Assembly (NCBI GenBank): GCA_037043015.1
Contig: CM073324.1
Span: 25,622,097 to 25,686,096 of the forward strand
DNA from: Bryum argenteum
Taxonomy: Eukaryota > Streptophyta > Bryopsida > Bryales > Bryaceae
Direction: 5' to 3'
DNA length: 64,000 nt
Shown here piece by piece: positions 49,410-62,220 of the stretch. Below the pieces are notes generated by a model. The model had not been told where the DNA came from. It was given only the letters and a program-made list of their open reading frames with translations, and did not search any database. A program made the position numbers and the translations under genes. How positions within the stretch are numbered: position 1 is the stretch's first letter; each line of letters opens with the position of its first letter.

Positions 49410-51035
49410 ATGGATTACTCTAATGTTAAAAAGAACCTTGTCTTTGTGGATGAAATGGATATTGAGTCACCTGTGGAGAGTTTAAAAAGACTCACAAATG
49501 AGAAAACCAACAAGGCTAAGAAAAAAAGAACAACCAATGCTCTAAGCTCTAACCCGTATTCTACTAATCCGGAGGTGGAGGGATTTAGATTTTGGATGGG
49601 ATTTCATGTTATGGAGACTCTTGCCAAAGAGGAGGGATTGGAGGAACTCGCATGGGAGGAGCCCATCAAAGACATGGTTACTAGAGGCTTTTTGGAAAAG
49701 GAGGCAAAAGAGACTCGAGGAGCAAGAATGGCTTACCCAAGAATCCCTCAAGCGTTGTATCCTAGCTCATGGAGTGGAGGTGAAGGGCAACATTACAACG
49801 TCACCCAACTCCCTCAAGATATCAACATCAATGAGGAAACGGGTTTGGCTTTTGATTTCCATGTTGCAATTCACTTTGAACAACCAAAAACTCAATTGTT
49901 GCATGATCAAGTGAAAGAATTAGTGTTGTTGAGGCTTAAAGCCATGGACATATCATTAGGAGAGAACCTTATAGACCCCATCAACATAGTTTGCTTAAGT
50001 ATCAAACAAGGCGGTAGGAAAGGTGTTTGGGCCGGCATCATTAAATTACACTTGTTAAAACCGGAAGTGGATGCAATCGCTTTGTTGAAAGGTCTTAGAC
50101 CCTTCATTCTTGTTATTGATGGGGTGCGTATGATTGGGAAAGTTTGCAAAAGCTTTCACAACATATCCATCAATACTAATTTAAGTGTCAAAATTAAAAG
50201 TGATTCTTTGAAGGGATTGATGGGAGCACAAGTTTTCAAGGAGGTGCTTTGGAGTAGCTTCAAGAGAGGCCATACCTTGGAGATCATAGGAGTCCAAAAA
50301 GGCAAGGAGGAGAGCTTTGCCTTTTTGGTGGCAACAACACCAACACAAGCTTTGAAGATCCAAGAATTTCAAATCACTCTAGGGAGTGAGATTGTGGAAG
50401 CAAAAAAGGCCATTAGAGGAGAGAAGATGACGGAGGAGTCCAAAGCTAAGAAGGATGCCTTGTCTTTGACACTCTCTCACCTTCCAATCCTCATGAAAGT
50501 AGAAGAGACAAAGGAAGCAATCTTGAAAGTAATGGGCTCCAACAATGTGTTGTCTATTTGGTTTCACAAAGAGGATGGAACAAGGCACAATGGTAGTGCC
50601 AATGTGCATTGTTCGAATCCAATTGTCTATAGACAATTTGTGAAAAAAACCCTCCAAATTGGAGGGTTTTTTGTGGAGTTTGCTCCACATAGGAGGAGCT
50701 TGGAAGGTGTGGAGCCTCCAACCTTGGAGCAAGTCAAGAGTTTTGGCTTCGAAGATGTCAATGTTGCAATGGTAAACACCATTGAGACATTCAAGATGCT
50801 TGAGAGCAAACCTCTTACTAAGAAGGAAATTGTGAGTCTCATGGAAGAGGTGGTGGAGGAGAGCAACAAGAAGATGCGAAAGGAGACTAAGGAATTGATA
50901 GAAGAGAAGAATGATGAGATGAGACAACAAATTAATTCTATTCAAGAGACCCTTCAAATGACTCTCTCAACCATTCAACAAATCATGAAGACCAAATCTC
51001 CACTTTTGATTGAAAGCTCAAAAAATGTGGATTGA
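49410..51035 (+). CDS. Unknown intact ORF with C-terminal coiled coil
   Basis: An uninterrupted 541-codon ORF from the ATG at 49410 (MDYSNVKKNLVF). A frame open further upstream encodes hydrophobic sequence that is better read as a pyrimidine-rich intron ending gcttgcacag at 49388; its donor would be at 49152. The N-terminus is charged (KKKRTTNALS). The middle (about 220-330) alternates hydrophobic and charged residues around GGRKGVWAGIIKLHLL and LRPFILVIDGVRMIGKV, and could be an RNA-binding alpha/beta fold as in LINE ORF1 proteins. The last 80 residues form a clear coiled coil (EEVVEESNKKMRKETKELI). It may be ORF1 of the LINE downstream, but base composition differs (purine-rich here, A/C-rich there) and this frame is intact. 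A domesticated ORF1-like host gene is an alternative. Confidence 0.6.
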   Translation: MDYSNVKKNLVFVDEMDIESPVESLKRLTNEKTNKAKKKRTTNALSSNPYSTNPEVEGFRFWMGFHVMETLAKEEGLEELAWEEPIKDMVTRGFLEKEAKETRGARMAYPRIPQALYPSSWSGGEGQHYNVTQLPQDININEETGLAFDFHVAIHFEQPKTQLLHDQVKELVLLRLKAMDISLGENLIDPINIVCLSIKQGGRKGVWAGIIKLHLLKPEVDAIALLKGLRPFILVIDGVRMIGKVCKSFHNISINTNLSVKIKSDSLKGLMGAQVFKEVLWSSFKRGHTLEIIGVQKGKEESFAFLVATTPTQALKIQEFQITLGSEIVEAKKAIRGEKMTEESKAKKDALSLTLSHLPILMKVEETKEAILKVMGSNNVLSIWFHKEDGTRHNGSANVHCSNPIVYRQFVKKTLQIGGFFVEFAPHRRSLEGVEPPTLEQVKSFGFEDVNVAMVNTIETFKMLESKPLTKKEIVSLMEEVVEESNKKMRKETKELIEEKNDEMRQQINSIQETLQMTLSTIQQIMKTKSPLLIESSKNVD

Positions 51036-51289
51036 TGGAAGATGAAAGGGAAGTACTTATAAACTTATATGGTAAAAGTAGATTCTACATTACCCTTGGT
51101 AGATATAGGGTATACCGTATACAGTATAGTACACACATATAAGTATTTTGTAGTATTTATAGTAGATTATGCACGGTATTCCTCCATATGTATGGTTTTT
51201 GAATACGTATACTTTCTAGTATATTTATATACTAAATATTATCCTACAAATACACATATGTATACGCATATGCATACGATTACGATTAC
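51036..51289. other. AT-rich spacer
   Basis: Short AT-rich lead-in to the microsatellite with many tata/gtat phrases (ccgtatacagtatag); nothing coding. Confidence 0.5.
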
Positions 51290-52463
<1,174 letters not shown>

Positions 52464-52770
52464 ATAAAAATACATACACAATCATAAATACAAATATTTT
52501 TGTACTTAAACTTCTTGGGAACTCCAAGCTCATACTATGGCTACTAAGGAATCTCAAGTTTATACTTGGGCTACTTGGGGATAACACATTAAACAAAACA
52601 ACAAGAACACAAATCTACACATTACACCTAAAAGAAACCTATCTCCCCTCAAACCAAACGGAGCTCGGCCTCCCGGCCTCGCCAAAAAATTAATACACCA
52701 AAACACACCCCATCTCATAAATAATACAACAAAAACCAACCCAACAAAACAAGATAAATACACCAAACAA

Positions 52771-55700
52771 ATGGAAAATCCCAAGATACACAAAACAAAT
52801 TGGTCCCCCTCTCAAACACATACAACCTATACCCAAACACAATCAAAACCTGAAAATCCTAAAATGCCCAATCCTAAAACAAACACCATATCACATCTTG
52901 CCAGACCAAAATCCAAAACTCCCAAAGGCAAATTCATCCCAAACTATTTATTCCTCCTACTCTGCGGTGACGTCGAACCAAACCCAGGCCCCATGCCAAA
53001 TATCCTACACACCCACCCCGCCAAACATAGACGACACAGCAACACATACTTCATTCTGAGCACAATCATATTATATCTAGAATACAAACTCCTCGCAAAA
53101 ATATTCTCCTCCACAATCCAAACCACACACCCCGACCACCCAACAAGTATAAACAAATACCCATGTCTAACACGTTACATACATAACCACCCCCAATACC
53201 CACCGCCAAATTTTCTATACGCACTAATTACCACCATTGGTCCTCTACTAACAATGTGTGAACAACATATATTATCAAACCCAACTCCTGAATGGACTAC
53301 ATCATTACTTAACAAACTTTCCCGTTTACCAAACATCCCCTCCCGTCACTTAAATAATCCTCACCCCTACACTAAATTTTTAGAAACACACCAACACAAT
53401 ATTACACCCTCTCGCACGATACACAATGAATTATATAATTATATCACAAACATAAACAACAATGCAAACCTACAAAAATTAATGGTTGAATTCTCATACA
53501 TACCAAAAGAACTACTAATCGAAGCCTTAAAATGTAAAACACACATTCCCGAGTACTCACACCCACCACCACTTCCGCCTACTCCCCCTCTTCAACCCCA
53601 ACCCCAAATTACTACATACCAAAGCACACTTATGACTACCTGGAATGCAGCTTCACTCAATACTGCACTTCCCAACATCCACCAGCTCGCGGATAACCTT
53701 CCCGCCATCATTACCATACAAGAAACAAAACTCACTGCAAATAAATCCACAAAATACATACAACGTATGCTTCCACAATATAAACTCATCTTCAACAACA
53801 CACACGCCCTCACTAGATGTATACAACAAAGATTAAGATACACACCTACTAGAGGCGGCCTTCTCACCCTAATCCACTACAAATATGCTTCTCCAGGCAA
53901 TGTCACCAAGATCCCAACACCAGCAAACATCTCACCATATTTACAAATCATACATATTGTGAACAAACCACTCATACCATGGATTCTTACCCATCTCTAT
54001 ATGCCGTCCCATCCCGAAGATATAGGACTAATCCCCTCCATTCAGCAAACAATCACCACCCAAATACAAACACATCCAAATCACACCCATATTCTTTGTG
54101 GTGATTTTAACAGAGACATCGCACTCATAGGGAGACAAAACGAACATACCACAACATTACCACAAGACGAAGACATTCAATGGCGCACCTTCACCGATAG
54201 TCTCAATCTAAAGTACATTCCTACAAACAGCCCATTCTCCAGACAAGGCGGATACAACTATACAGAATCGAGCCTTATTGACGGTTATTACATAAATTCC
54301 ACCAATCACCATCTTTTCACCTCCACTACCAACCACACACAAAACCTTAACTCAGACCACTCGCCAGTAAATCTTCACATACCTCAACAAACACTAATAG
54401 CCCGCCCTCCACCAATACCAATTAAAACAACCCCTCGTATTCTAAACCCCATCCCCCAAGCCAACTTAGACTCATTTAATACTGCATTCTCTGAACAAAA
54501 CGCACTGACTATTAACAACCTTACGACTATTTTAAAACAAGAACAACTCACTAGCACTGAATGGACCACTGCATGTACACAATTAGACCTCCTCATAAAC
54601 TGCACCACAGAAACATTGCTAAAAACTTGTACCGTCCCCCCTATCCCCACTCTCACACCACAAACTAACCATCAGGGTGGATTTCTACCAAGAAAATCAC
54701 AAAAAGACTGGAAGAGACACCTCTCTACATACCACTTAATTCGCAAAACAATCTACATAGCCAACAACAACAACACTTGGAGAACACACCCAATAATACA
54801 AGAAACACAACAACACACACATGCAAGCATACCACCCCCCTAATACGATGACACTAAAAAGATTGGCTAAACACACTAGCGATTTAGCCAAAAACCGCAA
54901 ACAAAAAGCAAGGGCCATAACCACGAAATACACCCGCCAATCCATCAAGAAGGCCATAACAAAATATAGACAACTTTATAACACTAGCCCCAAGAAAATA
55001 AACAACCGTGTCTTCAAAAACCTAGAAACCCCACCACTAGACTGCATCACCACTCACAACAATGAAATCCTAACTAGCCCAGACGACATAGCCCAAGAAA
55101 TCTTCTTGCAGCAATCCATCACCAACCGCCCAACCATCCCAACATGCTATTATCATCCAGAACATCCCCAAAACTGCACATGTGCAGTCCGCCAATACCT
55201 GTGGCATGATTTAGATGGATTTATTCTTGAAAAGAGAGGTACCCCAGAAACTCCGCTACACACATACTACAATCGGGAAACTTTTGACATCTGCTTAAAA
55301 AATCTATCACAAAACAAAGCTCCTGGCCCAGATAAAATCCCTAACTCCATTCTCAAAAATATGCTTGACTCATTCCACACCCTTCTACACCTCTTCTTCT
55401 CCCACTGCTATAAACAAAAACAAATACCTGCATCTTAGAAAACCAGCCTGACTATACTTCTTTACAAGAAAGGTGACCCCTCACTTCTCCCCAACCATAG
55501 ACCCATTGCCCTCGCAAATACAATATACAAACTCTTTACTAGTACCCTTACATTTATTCTATCAGCATACGGCGAACGCCACCAAATCCTTCATGACAGC
55601 CAAGAAGGCTTTCGAGCTGAAAGAAGTACCTCTAGACAAATCCAACTTCTTACGGCCACACTTGAAGATGCCAGAATCACAAACCAAGACATTTACATAA

Positions 55701-58700
55701 TGTACATCGACTTCAAAAATGCATTTGGATCCTTAGACCATGCTAGACTACTGGCAATAATGGCTGACCTAGGCTACCCAATAGATGCTGTTGCACTAAT
55801 TGGAAACATCTACTCACATTCCACCACCATATATACTGGAGAACACTTTGGAAACACAAAACCAATACCAATCCAACGGGGCACCATCCAAGGCGACACA
55901 CTAAGCCCATATCTCTTTATCATATTCCTAGAACCCCTTCTGAGATGGCTACAACTAGGAAACCATGGTTACAAATTCGGTACATCAAAAACAATGATCA
56001 ACTCTGCTGCATATGCTGATGACCTAGATGCTCTCACTGCCACCCTTCAAGCGCTACAAACACAAATGAATAAAATTGAAAAATTCAGTGACTGGACTGG
56101 ACTCGAAGTAGGTACACAAAAATGCGCAGTTACCGGCTGCCCAAACAAATCCAAACTCACACCCACCGCCTTCAAAACCCTTCTTCAAACACAAAACATC
56201 AATTACAAAAATGAACCATTACCAACACTACACCAAAATGAAGCCTACCCCTACCTCGGTATTCAAATGGTACCAACTCTCAAGTGGAAACTCCAAACAC
56301 ACATAACCACCAAAAAACTTACTGAACAATGTCAAAAACTCTCTAACTGCCCTGCCACAATGAAACAAAAAATCAATATGGTGGATACAGTCATACGCGC
56401 AGGCGTTGCATATAGCTTCTACGCAGTACCCTACTCACTACCAATGATCAAAAAACTAGACAAGAAAATCACTAGCATCCAAAAAACAATATGTGGGCTA
56501 CCTAAATGTACGGCAAATGTTATTGCACAATTACCACATGAAGACTTTGGCCTTGAAGCTTTCTCCCTTAAAAATGCTTACCTCAGATGTATCGGAGACC
56601 AACTTACAAATGCACTAAATGACAAAGGTAAACTTGGCCCAATCTACCAAGGTCTCATCCAACACATTCTAGCAAAATACGGTGGATCCCAAGAAATTCC
56701 CCGAATAAAATACAACGACTGCATACATTCCCCAATCACAAGAACAATATTCCTACTTAAAGAAGCTGGTGGACTACACCTCAAATCCACACTTGAGAAC
56801 TTCGATCTCCAAGCCACCGAATTAGAAACGCATTGGCTGACCCAGGCATCAACTCTCCTACCCCACCTAAATCCCAAAGTCTCCCTGAAATTATTACATA
56901 AAATACTGCTTCTCAAAATAACCAAAATAAGCCACCTCACACTCCCAAATGGAACCACCCTCATGTCACCTATAGATTTCAAAATATACTATAAAAATCC
57001 CAGTAAATTAGAACGCAACGCTCTCAATCTTGCTCAACAATTATTTTGCCAAAAAATATGCCCCCCCGAATGTTCACAACCGTGCAACTCACACTCACCA
57101 TCCCATCTTCTATACAACAAATACATAACACATGACCACGAAATATCCCCACCTACTCCTCCACCTCCAACACATTTAACCTTCCCACCACCTACACCAA
57201 CAATACCCCCGCCCAAACAAATCATCAATAACCCGATTGACTTCCCCATACACCACATATCCGCACACGAAATAGACACCAAAAAAGACAAATACAAAAT
57301 CACGCACTCGACAAACAAATACATGTGCCACTGGGAAATTAACAATCAACTCACATACCACACTTGGTTATCCCCCAAAGAACTATTCCCACTCAACTAT
57401 CCAACCGTCATACAAAACAACATTAACCTTCTAACCGAATACTACACACAACAAAAACACACATTACATAAACACATCATCGATACTAACTTCACAACAC
57501 CACAATCAAGAGACACCCGATTCATCCCACCCCCAACAAATATACCCCTTACGCAAATCCATCTACAAGACTGCAACCCTGACAAAGACATCCTCACAAA
57601 CTCCCCTACAATACAAATCCTAAATGAAACAGCACATTTATTCGATAAAAATGGCCACTTTCTCCTTACCATCCCTACATCAAGACTCAAATGGTTATGG
57701 AAACAATACCACACATACCTTAACACTAACCACGGTCTAACCCCCCAAACCCAACCCTTTGAAACAGAAATCATCCTACTATATAAACGATACCACCACA
57801 CTCTCTCAAAACGCAATCCCAAAACAACAGACCACCACACGCTCCCCACAACCATTATAGACACTCTCATTACATCATTCCGCATAACACACTCGTATTT
57901 CTCCTCCCCAATAACATGCCCTTTACAAATCACCAAATACTACTCCACATTCCCACGTGACAAGATATTTGGCTCCAATGGCCCCGCTTTTCATTATAAA
58001 TGGGAAGGAATTGGTTATGCCCATCCACACAACAACGAAAAATCAAGCAACAAAGTATTCACCGGGGCAAAAGTTAGCCGCACAACATAACCCCAATGCT
58101 ATAACCATTGTGGTCATGCCGGATAAGCAATGGTTCCACAATCCAACCCCATACTCAATCGAGTTTCCAGGATACACACGTTTTAGCACACTTTGCCGAC
58201 ACATTAACATACGAACAACCCACCGTCCCCACCGACCACAAAAACCCCGCACCGAACTAAACACAATCCAAATCCTTTGCATCCACCACAAGCAACACCA
58301 TCTCACCACCACAATGAGACACACATAATCTCACAACCACTCTTAGAAATCTATCTATCACCCAGCCCACCTTCAAGAAATTCCCCCACACCGAAAAACA
58401 CCAAAGTCAACAAAAACAAAAATTGGACCAAACTCCTATATCCCCCAACACATACACCCAACCTCTCAAGCCCACCCCACTTCCACAATACACCACACAT
58501 ATTCCTATCAAATTCCCTCCGAATACGACTATTATACGACGGATCCTTCATACCACCACAAAAAAAGCAATGCTGGCTATATGCTCCCGAAACCACCGGT
58601 TATGGCATTTATAACCCAACAAAACCAGAAATACAAATATCAAAAAGACTACCGGGCTTACAAACCATCTTTAGGGCGTAACTTATGGCCATATACAAAA

Positions 58701-59794
58701 CACTCAAAATCCTCACAACTAGGTACATAGATGAACCCGCATACATATTTACAGATTGCATAAATTGCTTGTACGTTTTACAAACACACCTAACACATCC
58801 TACTCTACAAAACAACCACCCCGATCTAAATACTCTCATTGCTATTACAAATATGTTTGAAAATACGTACACAACCCACCATGTTCCACAAAGTAAGAGC
58901 TCATGTTAACATATCCGGAAATGAAAAAGCAGATAAGCTAGCAAAAGCAGGAAACGAAAAAAACTATAAATTTGCCCGAAAAAACCACGAATTTGCACAC
59001 ATCACCCCTTTCTACTACCAAAAAGATATATGGCGTGGACCGCACCACAGACCAGATAAGGGACCAGTTAGAAACCTAGCTACATACCTTACCAAATACG
59101 ACCGTGAAAACAACCTCACAATTCTAGCACAAAACTTTCCTAACATAAACAAATGGACCTCCAATCTCGATATACATGCAAAATCTTCAAATGCCTTCTG
59201 GAAAAACCCAAAAATTACAGACTCCCAAATAACTAGCATACTAAAATTTCGCACAAGACAATACATGGGTAACGCACGAAAACAACTATTCTTTGGACAT
59301 ATACGATTCCCAACAAAAACATGTCCTATCTGCAACTCCACAGACGTAGACACATGGCTACACGTCTTACTTAAATGCCGACACCCAAACATCCATGCAC
59401 TTAGAGTTACCAGGCACAATCAGGCAGTTAAAACCATTAAACAACTCATCATGTCCAACACCAAGTCCAGATGTTACACACTTATAAATGCCGGAAGGCA
59501 CCTCAACAAGACCCCCGGATAACACGGTGCCTGGGTTGGTCTCTCCCTTGCACTTGCGACACACGTAGATGCCACTGCAATGCAAGATTTCGACCTGACT
59601 TACTTTGTGTAATTGGCCTCCCACACCAAAGCACACCTCCACAACACCCCAACAACAGCATTGCCATTCAATATATTGAATTCACATACTGTAACGACAG
59701 ATTTCTACAAGAAACCATCACAAATAAAACCAATAAATACCAACCGTTACTCGACTCAATAGTCGCCCGTGGGTGGAAAGTCAACCCCTCATAG
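52771..59794 (+). pseudogene. LINE ORF2 polyprotein, broken
   Basis: First ATG at 52771; the frame is open from 52585, so the true start is uncertain. The AP endonuclease covers about 53630-54400 (TWNAASLN, CGDFNRD near 54098, SDHSPV at 54352). After a frame change near 54825 the reverse transcriptase runs 55260-56130 (NKAPGPDKIPN, YKKGDPSLLPNHRPIAL, YIDFKNAFGSLDH, QRGTIQGDTLSPYLF, YADDL at 56012-56026). RNase H lies at 58525-58960 (LLYDGSF, IFTDCINCLYVL, HVNISGNEKADKLA). A CPIC...H...C zinc motif lies near 59320-59380. A restriction-like endonuclease follows at 59470-59790 (RPDLL..., IEFTYCNDRF, GWKV). Breaks: TAG at 55436 where Trp is expected, TAA at about 58680 where the catalytic Glu of RNase H is expected, and frame changes near 54825, 58090-58280, 58890 and 59500. 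Confidence 0.85.
52969..52992 (+). other. 2A-like ribosome-skipping motif
   Basis: Residues 67-74 of ORF2 read DVEPNPGP, preceded by hydrophobic LFLLLCG. This matches the 2A consensus D(V/I)ExNPGP exactly. Such sequences cause ribosomes to skip one peptide bond between the final Gly and Pro, and occur at the N-terminus of some non-LTR retrotransposon proteins. Here it would release a leader of about 73 residues and start the endonuclease-RT product with Pro-Met. Activity is inferred from the motif. Confidence 0.75.
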
Positions 59795-60149
59795 TCATTA
59801 CTTCAAAAAACTAGAGGCACTACTCACACACCATCAATGACCTCATTGAAAACTTCATTCAAACTAACCAAAAAACAAATTAAAAATGCATTCAAAACAA
59901 TTAACATGATAGCCTACAACACGCAGCATTAATCCTCCTATATAAACGCAAACTAGAAAACCACCAAACTCTCCCCACCAATCTCAAACCACCATGACAA
60001 ACAAAAAGGGGGGGTAGTGGTACAAACCATCGTTGTTACCAAATAGCATTGTTTCGAGTCTCGACTTCTCGGGTAGAGGGGCTGGGTGGTTGATTTATTT
60101 TTCCTGCCATATACTCACAGACAGCCCCAAGCCATGCGAACTGCTCAAA

Positions 60150-60222
60150 CGAGCCCGACAAGGTTCGAACTCGGACCAGCACGATTACAAACGTCCTACA
60201 CCTCAACCACCCTAGGACTGGA
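60150..60222 (-). repeat. tRNA-derived (SINE-like) segment
   Basis: On the minus strand a box-A-like TGGTTGAGGTGTAGG (60196-60213) is followed at near-normal spacing by a box-B-like GAGTTCGAACC (60162-60172), inside a stretch resembling a degenerate tRNA with a CCTAGG acceptor-like start. The clover-leaf arms do not pair well, so a functional tRNA is unlikely; a tRNA-derived SINE or LINE 3' tail is more likely. Confidence 0.5.
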
Positions 60223-60510
60223 CGGCTTGGTGACCTTGAACCCATCCAAATCCCAATTAAAACATCCATTTGCCAAACACTCGCACCCTAAATAGTTCTA
60301 TCTTGGTTACTTTAGTTTAGTCTCGTCTCGGTTACTTTGTGTAGTCAGTTTTGTATGTGTAGTTTAGTGTCTATTCCCGTAAGGGGTGAGTAGTTTTGTT
60401 CTTTTACCACTTTGTCCTGTGGCCATTGAGGTAAAGACATTACGAACAGACGCTGTATTCACGCCAATCTCTTATTGGAGATTGGAGTTCTTATATATAT
60501 ATGCTGTAAA

Positions 60511-61415
60511 ATGAATTCCATAACTCTTATGATGTAGCGCTACAAAGATATTAAAAGTATTAAAAGTATGTAAACCTTAAACCCTAAATTAGATCTATAC
60601 GGTTAGACTTTGAAAATAGGATATAATTGTGATTTAATGATTTAAAATGATTAAAGCTTAAAAATCAATCTAAACTGTAATTTCTATCATTTCTATTACA
60701 ATAGGAAAGTGATATGATTGGCTAAAATCACATACTATAGGATAAAATGGAGAGATGCCACCATTAACTTACGACGAACCTCATTAGTTTTATCAAATTA
60801 TTAAGTTTTCTTACACTATGAAAATGTTGCCTTGTTGTGTTTGAAGGCTAATCGTGAACAATTTATGAATCCAAACAAGGTTTTGTAAAGCGGATGTGGT
60901 TCTCAACTCACCAAAAAATATAAAAGTAAAAACAATATCCAGATTTTTTTATTTTTTATTTTTTTTATCCACTTACATCTCCTCAAAATTTAGGATCGGT
61001 CATAAAATAATTGATTGGGCTCTTAGGGATTAAGGACTCAAGGTGTATAGTCACTTTGAATGCATGATACATAATAATTAATGACCTTCGTGAACGGTGC
61101 CATGTGGCACTTATGAAAGTAAGGCAAAGTGAATTAGTGCAAGTTGGCGAATTAGTGTGGGTTAGTGAATTAGTATTGCAACACAACACAATTTTAATAT
61201 TCTCCATCTACAACTCCCCACTCTATGTACTTCCTCACCTCCTATTTGTTCAAAAAAACATTAGACAAATTTCCAATCACCATATCATACATACCATACC
61301 ATCACCCTACCATACCCTCACCTCACTAGATCCACATCAATCAATTATTACCAGGTGACACGCAAGTTTCAGCGCATAGTATCCGTAAGCAAACCTGCCG
61401 GAGAAACCTGACCAA
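60511..61415. other. AT-rich spacer
   Basis: No gene or RNA recognised. The phrases gaattagtg and gttagtgaattag repeat locally near 61130-61175. Confidence 0.5.
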
Positions 61416-61559
61416 GGTTGTCACATTGGACAAGTTACCAATCATCACATTGGACAAGTTCTATTTATCACCCTTAGATTGACCCAATTGTAAGGTCAAG
61501 ATACAAAGTCGTTCAAAGTGTCCAATGTGATGAATAGTAAATTCTCCAATGTGACAACC
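61416..61559. mobile_element. 144-bp foldback (MITE-like) element
   Basis: The left arm starts ggttgtcacattgga and contains a second catcacattggacaagtt. The right arm contains gtgtccaatgtgatgaatag and ends tccaatgtgacaacc. The two halves are inverted copies over about 45 bp. Flanks (ctgaccaa left, atgaacct right) show no obvious target duplication, so the superfamily is undetermined. Confidence 0.7.
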
Positions 61560-61654
61560 ATGAACCTGACTTTGAATACCACTTTGACATACCCATGCAT
61601 TCCAAACCTTGAAACCTCTGTTTATCCACACATCAAAGCTTTTACCCTATGCAT

Positions 61655-62220
61655 GTCTCCTACATTAAGGTCAAAGTCAAGATCTCTAAGTATCCTTACT
61701 TCCAATAAGAGCTTCATCCTCAGATGAAGCATCGAACTTACTCACCTCGAGACCTTGAGAACAAAGCTCCCGCTTCAGCAATGGATGCAATCTTGCGGCC
61801 ATGGCTACGAAACAGAACGAACCCCTCACTCTTCAATTGCGACAATCTACTAATTCCTCCCCACAGTCGGGGCCTCCACTACCTTTTCTCTAAGGAACCA
61901 GTAATCGTAAAAAACTAACTACTCCAGGACGAAGCAGTGCAGTTAGTACGTTGAGTCCCCATCGGCGAACGTGCGAGGAGTCTGAGAGATCACATGCACC
62001 AAGATGGCTCGACGGACAAGGACACAAAGGTAGGGGAGAATACACATACCGTGAAAATGGATGAATGCCAGCAGGAGCAAGGACGCACTGAATTCCAGTA
62101 CTTCGATGGTGGAGGTGAAGGAGGGCGCTCAGAGCGGCCGGACAAGGGAAAGGATGCATGTGATGTCGTACTGCTCCCCTCTGAGCACCTTCACATTCCA
62201 GCGTTATGCTTTAACAGCAT
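61655..62220 (-). pseudogene. Aldo/keto reductase exon 1 and promoter, second copy
   Basis: Same orientation and strong similarity to 44935-45440. Exon 1 on the minus strand reads MAARLHPLLKRELCSQGLE followed by the donor gtgagt, matching MAQLPKRKLGSQGLE plus gtgagt of the main gene with a short insertion. The intron-1 side matches only to about 61655, after which unrelated sequence and the foldback element follow. Exons 2-6 are absent, so this is a truncated paralogue that keeps its upstream region. Confidence 0.8.

Larger units (their letters stand above)
52560..60510 (+). mobile_element. LINE with two endonuclease types (Dualen/RandI-like)
   Basis: A plus-strand non-LTR retrotransposon of about 8 kb. 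Its domain order is 2A-like peptide, AP-type endonuclease, reverse transcriptase, RNase H, zinc-binding motif and a restriction-like endonuclease. Land-plant LINEs usually belong to the L1 or RTE clades with only the AP endonuclease. The combination with a C-terminal restriction-like endonuclease was described for Dualen/RandI of Chlamydomonas, so that clade is the best fit. The sense strand is strikingly poor in G (A/C-rich), unlike all flanking genes. The 3' part (about 60000-60510) is non-coding, holds a tRNA-like segment and ends near a (TA)n run at 60491-60502. Both boundaries are estimates. Confidence 0.7.

Noticed and set aside
57034-57936. Val/Cys/Gly-rich minus-strand ORFs inside the LINE
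   Set aside because: The antisense of an A/C-rich coding strand is T/G-rich and produces such ORFs; the sense strand has the RT-RNase H region.
60150-60222. Functional tRNA gene
   Set aside because: Box-like motifs are present, but the acceptor, D and anticodon arms do not pair convincingly by eye; a SINE-like derivative is more likely.
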